The notes under the pieces are model-generated. The model did no database searches. It was given only the letters and a program-made list of their open reading frames with translations, and was not told the DNA's origin. The position numbers and the translations under genes were made by a program. Shown in pieces: positions 57,851-64,000 of a DNA stretch of 64,000 nt. The stretch lies in contig OW804100.1 of the NCBI GenBank assembly GCA_942159475.1, positions 13,204,646-13,268,645 of the forward strand. The letters run 5' to 3'. The stretch is from Sthenelais limicola. Lineage: Eukaryota > Annelida > Polychaeta > Phyllodocida > Sigalionidae. Positions within the stretch are counted from its first letter, which is position 1; every line of letters starts with the position of its first letter.

Positions 57851-60800
57851 TCTGCATGTAGTCGGGTCCCCCTGGAAGTGACATAGTATCTCACAGGGGC
57901 TTTCCCAGGTTATAGATAGAGTGTATAGATCCCAATTAAAAAAGGCTTCAAAATCACATTTTCACCCCAGCTACCGTCACAAACCACATATAATGTCCTC
58001 CAGACAGGGTCGACGGACCTGTACAGACCAAAAAGACAGGTGGGGAGATCACAGATTCCCAGAACACGCGTGCAAAAAAACCCTTCTAGAGCTTTATATA
58101 TTAGATTTGGGTATTCCTTTGGATGTAGACTGATGTGCTTTAAGGTCCAATAGCTCTTGATAGTCTTTGGGATTTAATAAGGAACCTATCCATGCAGTCA
58201 CGTTTTTAGTTTCACACGGAATGCATCTCTCTCTAATGTCATTTCTTCTGATGTTTAGGTGGGAACTGATTGGAAGGGGAAGTGATCCTATACACAGGGG
58301 AAGTGACCCACCTAGTGTGTATTTTGTAAACCCCAGCCTGCGCGTGAACACAATGACGAGAACTTCTTTAGGTAACAATTTCAGCCTTCCATGTTAGAGT
58401 GAATTATAATCTACAAACAATATTCACACACGAAGCCACTATGGTAGATTTAGATGCGCCAGGTAGTAGTATCAAGGATCTGGAAACAGTTTCAGGCGAC
58501 GGGAGACGGATTGGATCTCAGAAGTGAGGTGGGCTATTTTGAGCATTCCCACCCCCAAAATAGCTCTGGTAGATTCTCTGATCACAATACAAATGAAAGC
58601 CAGTCCCGGCCACAGTAGAAAAATCAATGGGTGTAAAAACAATATGGTGATTTAGTGATCACTCTTGGATTCAGATAAAAGATGTAAAGTGGGCCCAAAA
58701 CACTTGGTTTTATCAAAGGGGAAGGTTTCTCATTTGATCAATGGAAACACAATGTTGCCTGCAGAAATAAAACAGAAATAGTGCGCAAACTGGAACCTCT
58801 CCCCAGATAGTAATAACAGTGATGTTCTAATATGACAGTAGGGGGCGTCATTGATCCCTACAGGCTCTCTCTCGCTCTCTCTACGCTATATATAACCACT
58901 GGGATATCTTTATCTCCTCTCAGAAGAGCTCTTCCTCATTGTCCACCAGTATTCACACCTAATCACATTACTCTTCACCCATCCATGTGCAACTGTCTTA
59001 TTTTATCTCATAAATGAAACTCAACTCATGCGTCATTATCTACTTGAAATATTTATCAAAATCATCCAAATGTTATATCATCATTCACAGACAATTTTAC
59101 CTATCCGTAACATAATATTTATATTTAATTTATTCAATACAACATGACATAGTATAGTAAAGCAAACAGTTCGAAGCAGGAGAATTGCCCACAAGTAAGT
59201 TCCCACATTGTAATTGTGTTGATAATATATGCTTATTTCAACATTTGATTAACAGTTGTAGTCATGTTTTTTTCCCCAAAAGCTAGGATTAGTACATATC
59301 AACTTGCTATGTTTAAAATATAACTTGGTACCATAGAATATATACATTAGCACAGAACTATAAACAGTTGTTCTGTGATATTAGCTATAAACTTGAAAAC
59401 CTCTAGCACTGCTATATGTCTATACAAATATTCAACTTTAAAACGCACAATGGGACTGTGAGTTACTATAACTTCTCAATATACTACTCGATCTTAAAAA
59501 AACCCTCATAAAGTCGACCAAAAGAACCATTGTTAAATAAGTTTAGATATATTCCAGGATCCCTATTTAGTCCCATGTACCCTTCACTGACTCTACATGA
59601 AAATACAACGGAATTACCAATGAACAACACATTTAATGGACACAAAAATGTGCAGTATTAAAAACACAACAGTATTTGTATGGCAAGTCAAGCTGATCTT
59701 ATTCGTATCTGTCTTTCTGACCTTTGACGACGTCTGCGGGATCATAATCATTCCAATTATTCCCTCCATAATGTAATTGTGGCGGGAGGCGAGGCGAGGT
59801 ACACAACAGGTTAAGGGTAGGCCTTTTTTATCCGCTCCCAATAGAGGGGTTTGCGTAGACGCAATGGTGATCAATCGGGTGGATGATTCTCCAACGAGGG
59901 GAGGTTTTCAATCCCTCCTGGGCCAGGTCTTACAGATCCTTGTCAGAGGAGAATTTTAGACAATAATATATATTCATCATCGAAGAGATAAGTATCCCCT
60001 CTGGGAATTTCCATCCTTCTTGATATGGCTAGAGTAAACTTTATGTACATATATAAAGAGCTGTTTGAAATTATGATTATGTCTTTTTGTTGTTTTCTCA
60101 CCTGTGCCCGGGAGGAGTATACACACAAATTCTACAATTGCATACCAAATTCCATGTACACAGTCAGTTTTAGTCTTTAATTTAATAATATGTGCATTTT
60201 CTTCAACTAACATAAGGTAGGCTTAGTGTAATCTATATTCAAGAGATATATATTTTTCCTTGTGTAGATTATATTTAAGATTTAAGCTTTGTTTTATCCA
60301 GAAAGGGCATTACATCGTCGATGATATTTCAGCCCGTCCTGATTACTAGTTACGCGATACAATATTATATATTGTAAAGGGTATGATATAGGTATATATT
60401 CTCTAACATCTAAGATATAGAAACATGTACCGTGCTCTCCATCAAGTCACATGGACCATAAAGTTACATTATATCAGAAGAACATTTCTTGTTGTAACGA
60501 TATAAGGATGATGATAAAGATACAGTTAAGGACAAGTCCCAATTATAATTGTTTACAGGGGATTATCGGCAATTACAGTAAGTTAATAATCAATTCAAAC
60601 CCACTCCATTTAGAGTATAAGGGGTGAGTCATATATTAAATATCACCTTTCAACCAGGTAATATGCTAAGCATGTCAGAAATGTCCTGAACATTAAGCCA
60701 GTAAGTAAATGAAAAACAACAATGGCTAAGACAATTCCCCTACTGGACGACACAAGATTGGTGTGTAGGCGGTCAGGTTATGTAAAAAGAATGGAGTTAA

Positions 60801-61097
60801 AAAGTGAGAGGAATATGAGGCAAAGCCTTCCTGCCAAATTAGGAATTGACCTTTAGTGAAGATTGGCTCTCCGCTTTGGACTTGCTAACTCTTACCTTAA
60901 GCTCGTCTAGACGCCTTACCAGGCACTTCTAACTGTAACGCTAGAACCCATGTTATCACACGGACACCCACTATTAGTGTTGGTCTTATTAATCCTTATA
61001 TCTTCTAATAAATAGAGTTCTAATTAATGAGTACAGCAAATGATGCTGTTTTACCAAAATGTGCACTTTAAATCGAGATAGATTAGATCGAGAAGTT
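57851..61097. other. No gene seen
   Basis: About 3.2 kb of AT-rich sequence with only short frames. A B-box-like word (GGTTTTCAATCCC near 59904) stands alone without an A box. Confidence 0.4.
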
Positions 61098-61345
61098 GGT
61101 ATTAGGTCATTCACACAATGCTACAAGCTGGATTTTAGATTAGAGGAAGAGGTATCAGGCCTTTTACTCAATGTTACAAGCTGGGAGGTTGATTTCAGGG
61201 AGTGGAATCAAGCCATTCACTTGATTCCATAAGCAGCGAAGGACACTTGAAGGAGTGCTATCAAATCCTTCTCTTTATGCTATAAACAGGACGGTAGATT
61301 TGAGGGAGTGGTATTTCATCTTTACTTAGGTTACAAGCATGGAGA
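61098..61345 (+). repeat. Decayed 53-bp tandem repeat, five copies
   Basis: Units starting GGTATTAGGTCATTCAC, GGTATCAGGCCTTTTAC, GGAATCAAGCCATTCAC, GCTATCAAATCCTTCTC and GGTATTTCATCTTTAC lie 52-54 bp apart, with TTACAAGCTGGGA and GATTTGAGGGAGT landmarks inside. A detached partial unit (GGAATCGGGCCATTCAC) lies at 61449 after a G-rich interruption. Confidence 0.8.
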
Positions 61346-62880
61346 TAGATAACAGTCGGTGTCACCTGGGCAATCGCTGAATGTGATATAGACGGATGGG
61401 GTGGGGATTCGGGGGTGAGGTGGGAGGGGGGGGGGGTGTTTAGATTAGTGGAATCGGGCCATTCACTAATTGTTATGAGAGGAAAGAAGAAAAAGGGAAG
61501 TGATTTTAAAAATATGAATTATATATCAGTATAGAATCTCTCTATTTCGGACACTCTTGAGTCTTATATATTTTCATTCATAATGGTGACGTGTCCCGAT
61601 TAAATAGCGACCACAATCCCAAAAACATGCTGTATATTAATATCTTCCTTATATAATTAATGTATCTTATTTAACTATATGTATGTGATAATTCTGAAGG
61701 TAGATGTTCGTTATGGACATATAGACTTGTAATTCTGTATGATCTGCTTCTAATTGATGTTGTAATTAACATGTATATCAAGGTAACGTCTTTTTTTCTT
61801 TTTAAACATAAACATAGGCTGAAAATATCATACATGTATGAGAGCTTACAATAAAAATTAAAACAAACAAAACAAAACAATGAGAGAAATGAACAGTACG
61901 GTGTTTGACTCTAACAATGGGAAAGGCATTTATTGAGACATTAAACAGAAAATACAAAATTTGACCATTCAAACATCAACACAACTATTAAAAACTTAAG
62001 ATATAAGCGAACTTTCAGGATACGGCGGAAGACTCTGTTACACACTAGCCAAACAGAAAAGCCAATTGGTATAATTATGCCACTATTTTCTCCTGAATGA
62101 ACAAATGTTACAAAAAAGAATTTCCTAGCCCACGTCCAGCTTAATCTTCTGTTTGAGTTTTCTGTTACAAAGTTTGTCCGTGCCCCGGGCCCAACCCCAC
62201 CCCTCGTCAACTCGATCTGCAATTATCCAGATTCATTCTGAACCATCCACCAATTGGAAATCATGGCAATTGATTGACATTAGCTGTAATTTCGTTATCT
62301 GAAAAGCCGGAATCAAGTTCAAATGTCTATCAGATAAAGTTCATAGGACCACTTGTATCCTGCGGTAGTATCCAGTGTATTATATTCACCAGTTATGCTC
62401 CATGATCGGGTTCTCGCGGCGGAGCAATATCCTAACAATGTCATGAAACGATGGAAAGGAAATGCTATAATTTACCTGATTATCGCTCGCGATAACAGGA
62501 CTAGAACATTTTGCAACTCCAGGAGGCGAGCTGCTGGATTTCTTTCTCTTTTTTGTCTGTTAGATTTATTCAGGAGCGGGTCTGGGCATGGAAATATGCA
62601 TCGATTTCGACGTTCATATTTGACTGAAAAGATGAATGATAATTATGTGTGGTTTGACAGGTTTGAGACATTTAAATTACAAAATCCGCCAGTTAATTAT
62701 CATTTATTAGTGTTTTTTCTATAAAGGGCAACACCATCAATTCCATTGAGGCAGCCCTGGTTTAACTTTTTCCAGGAACATTTATTTTGTTTCAGAGGTT
62801 AATTTCGTCGTCGCAAATAGCAACAGTTCCATTCCTGACAGCTTTAGAGCTCAGTTATTTTATATTCCCAACTTGGGCTT
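61346..62880. other. No gene seen
   Basis: AT-rich. The 123-codon frame 62353-62724 has no recognisable domain. Confidence 0.4.
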
Positions 62881-62889
62881 TCAGCAATC

Positions 62890-63060
62890 AACGCCTTTGA
62901 TTGGTTCAACGCCGCTGATCAATGGCGCATCAATTCTCGGCAACCCAACTTCCGCTTCCGCCGTTACCAGGCCAGAAGCAGACGACAAATGGCCGCGGGT
63001 CACGTGTTAGTTGCCACGTGATTTTAAGCAACCCAGGTTTTGTGCTTCCGGTGGTCCTCT
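62890..63060. promoter_or_regulatory. Possible TATA-less promoter or enhancer
   Basis: Within 170 GC-richer bases lie a CCAAT box (as ATTGG near 62900), ETS-like words (ACTTCCGCTTCCG near 62948; CTTCCGG near 63045) and two CACGTG E-boxes at 63001 and 63015 arranged as an inverted pair (TCACGTG..CACGTGA). Several CpG sites survive. It could be a promoter firing in either direction or an intronic enhancer. No transcript evidence is available. Confidence 0.35.
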
Positions 63061-63117
63061 AGGTTCCTTTACCTGCCGTGGTTTTATGTTCAGGCACCAA
63101 CAGTTTTTTTCTCTTAC

Positions 63118-63194
63118 CATCAGTCAGATCCTTTATTTCTAAACCCAACACTTTCTGCACCGAGTCGAAAACGACCATGAGCCATCGCCTGTGC
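63118..63194 (-). CDS. Coding exon candidate, minus strand
   Basis: On the minus strand a modest acceptor (AATTTTCAAAAATGACAG|G) and a good donor (ACTGATG|GTAAGA) bound 77 bp. One leading base, 25 codons (HRRWLMVVFDSVQKVLGLEI then KDLTD) and one trailing G fit: entry completes a codon with two bases from upstream, and exit phase 1 fits the entry of 44480-44580, which supplies GA to make Gly. No family is recognised. Its first 25 bases recur inverted at 63789-63813. Confidence 0.4.
63170..63194. repeat. 25-bp perfect inverted repeat, left copy (right copy 63789-63813)
   Basis: The plus strand reads AACGACCATGAGCCATCGCC then TGTGC. The exact reverse complement is at 63789-63813. Flanks differ completely on both sides, so identity is confined to 25 bases. 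The right limit of this copy coincides with the proposed acceptor of the 63118-63194 exon candidate. Confidence 0.95.
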
Positions 63195-63788
63195 CTGTCA
63201 TTTTTGAAAATTTAATGTCATCGGCATTCCTTGACATAATCCGATTTTAATAAATGCCTTCACCGATATCGACTTCGAACTTTATTGATACGTTATTAAT
63301 TTGACCACGTTCCTTTTTGCACCTGGTTTGGTTGAACCCACTCTCAACGGCGGCTAAGTTTAAAAGTAAACTTACTAAAGGAAATATGTTGCTGATCATG
63401 GAAATCACAAATATATGATTCGACCAATAGTGGCAAATTCATTATTAAATTATATTGTTATGTATGAATTATAGCAATTACATAATTCTCATTGTTGAAT
63501 GTTCTTCTTAATGGTAAGCATAAAACTCCAGAAAAGAAATTAGAGACTCTTTCATTTCACAGCAGTAGCGATCGACTTCAACTGAGCTAAGCATATTCCT
63601 GAAAGTATCTCCAGCCTGTCTCACTTTCCCTTCTGCCTATACTACAGGCACATACATAAATACAAGCCATATGAAGAATATAATATATATAATGTTGATA
63701 TAGCAAGAGGTGACAAGCTTTATATGACTAAAGATGTGGGATGGGCCTGCTTCATGGACAGGCGGCGGAATGGCTGCACCTCACTGTT
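63195..63788. other. Putative intron, no gene seen
   Basis: AT-rich sequence between the two copies of the 25-bp inverted repeat. Confidence 0.4.
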
Positions 63789-63815
63789 GCACAGGCGATG
63801 GCTCATGGTCGTTCC
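63720..63815 (-). CDS. Alternative terminal exon candidate, minus strand
   Basis: An acceptor (GGGCTAAC branch-like word, then ATTATTCTGTAG|GG) precedes a 31-codon frame (GTTMSHRLCNSEVQPFRRLS then MKQAHPTSLVI) ending TAA at 63720-63722. It could be an alternative C-terminal exon of the same minus-strand gene, or a chance frame. It contains the right copy of the 25-bp inverted repeat. A plus-strand frame of similar quality overlaps it (ATGGACAGGCGG onward), which lowers confidence. Confidence 0.2.
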   Translation of the reverse strand, partial: GTTMSHRLCNSEVQPFRRLSMKQAHPTSLVI

Positions 63816-63986
63816 CTACAGAATAATTCATACATTTATGTTAGCCCTGAAAGGTGCATCGCGCTGAAAATGCATTAGCACTGTGGCTATTGCTTGCCCC
63901 CTTTCATGTGGGGATGCTCCTGGAGGAGGTGGGGGAGGCTGCTTAGCATGGGCGGGCATGGGGGCACACAGGTTCTCAGCCCTTAC

Positions 63987-64000
63987 ATCATGATGGGAGT
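63987..64000 (-). CDS. Possible partial exon at the window edge, minus strand
   Basis: The last 14 bases read ACTCCCATCATGAT| on the minus strand, followed by GTAAGG, a good donor. Exiting after two bases of a codon, it joins the 63118-63194 candidate in frame (..TPIM-M-HRR..). Unspliced, a different frame stays open to about 63828 (MPAHAKQPPPPPGASPHERG..), so intron retention is the alternative reading. Too short to judge further. Confidence 0.25.

Noticed and set aside
59904..59916. SINE B box GGTTTTCAATCCC
   Set aside because: No A-box partner at tRNA spacing upstream.

Overview
This window looks like non-coding DNA from an animal genome, most likely a marine invertebrate. The grounds are AT-rich sequence dense with diverged non-LTR retrotransposon, SINE-like and MITE-like repeats, minisatellites, GT-AG exon candidates, and no compact gene array. 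A lophotrochozoan such as a mollusc is an inference from the style of the repeats, in particular the many GACCTTGACCTTGACC tracts; no host gene was recognised that would fix the taxon.

Coding content is tiny. The best host-gene evidence is on the minus strand: an exon-like 101-bp segment at 44480-44580 with excellent splice sites, a 77-bp candidate at 63118-63194, and a possible partial exon at the right edge (63987-64000). Their reading phases fit each other, so most of the window could be introns of one minus-strand gene. Weaker candidates lie at 22377-22429 (minus, phase compatible) and 12146-12200 (plus). None could be assigned to a family.

Layout. 0-17 kb: dispersed repeats, hairpins, a 40-bp minisatellite (7.0-7.7 kb), a small MITE with a GGGGGGCGTTTCATAAG terminus (11.2 kb), a hammerhead-ribozyme-like motif (15.6 kb) and a tRNA-like SINE (16.1 kb). 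17-22 kb: SINE fragments, an intact 418-bp MITE (18.3 kb) and a 1.8-kb minisatellite of 27/30-bp units (19.5-21.3 kb) that leaves several reading frames open on both strands. 22-35 kb: a 0.5-kb polypyrimidine tract, a MITE carrying two younger MITEs (26.9-28.05 kb), and a 1.1-kb TTAA-flanked inverted-repeat element (28.2-29.3 kb).

35-42 kb is the most striking region, a four-level nest. A second copy of the 18.3-kb MITE is split by a 6.8-kb foldback-type element. The foldback arms (about 1.2-1.4 kb) are built from units of about 160 bp full of AAGGTCA half-sites. One arm carries a 567-bp piggyBac-like MITE at TTAA. The central spacer is a diverged 31-bp satellite that is itself interrupted by a 0.9-kb insert resembling a solo LTR. 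The intact MITE and the opposite arm show the empty sites.

44.8-47.4 kb: a 5'-truncated, broken non-LTR retrotransposon with recognisable reverse transcriptase. 47-62 kb: mostly featureless, with a small MITE, low-complexity tracts and a 53-bp tandem repeat. 62.8-64 kb: a promoter-like stretch (paired CACGTG boxes, CCAAT, ETS-like sites), the exon candidates, and a 25-bp perfect inverted repeat joining the start of one exon candidate to its neighbouring putative intron. All identity judgements are by eye; no alignment or database search was run.
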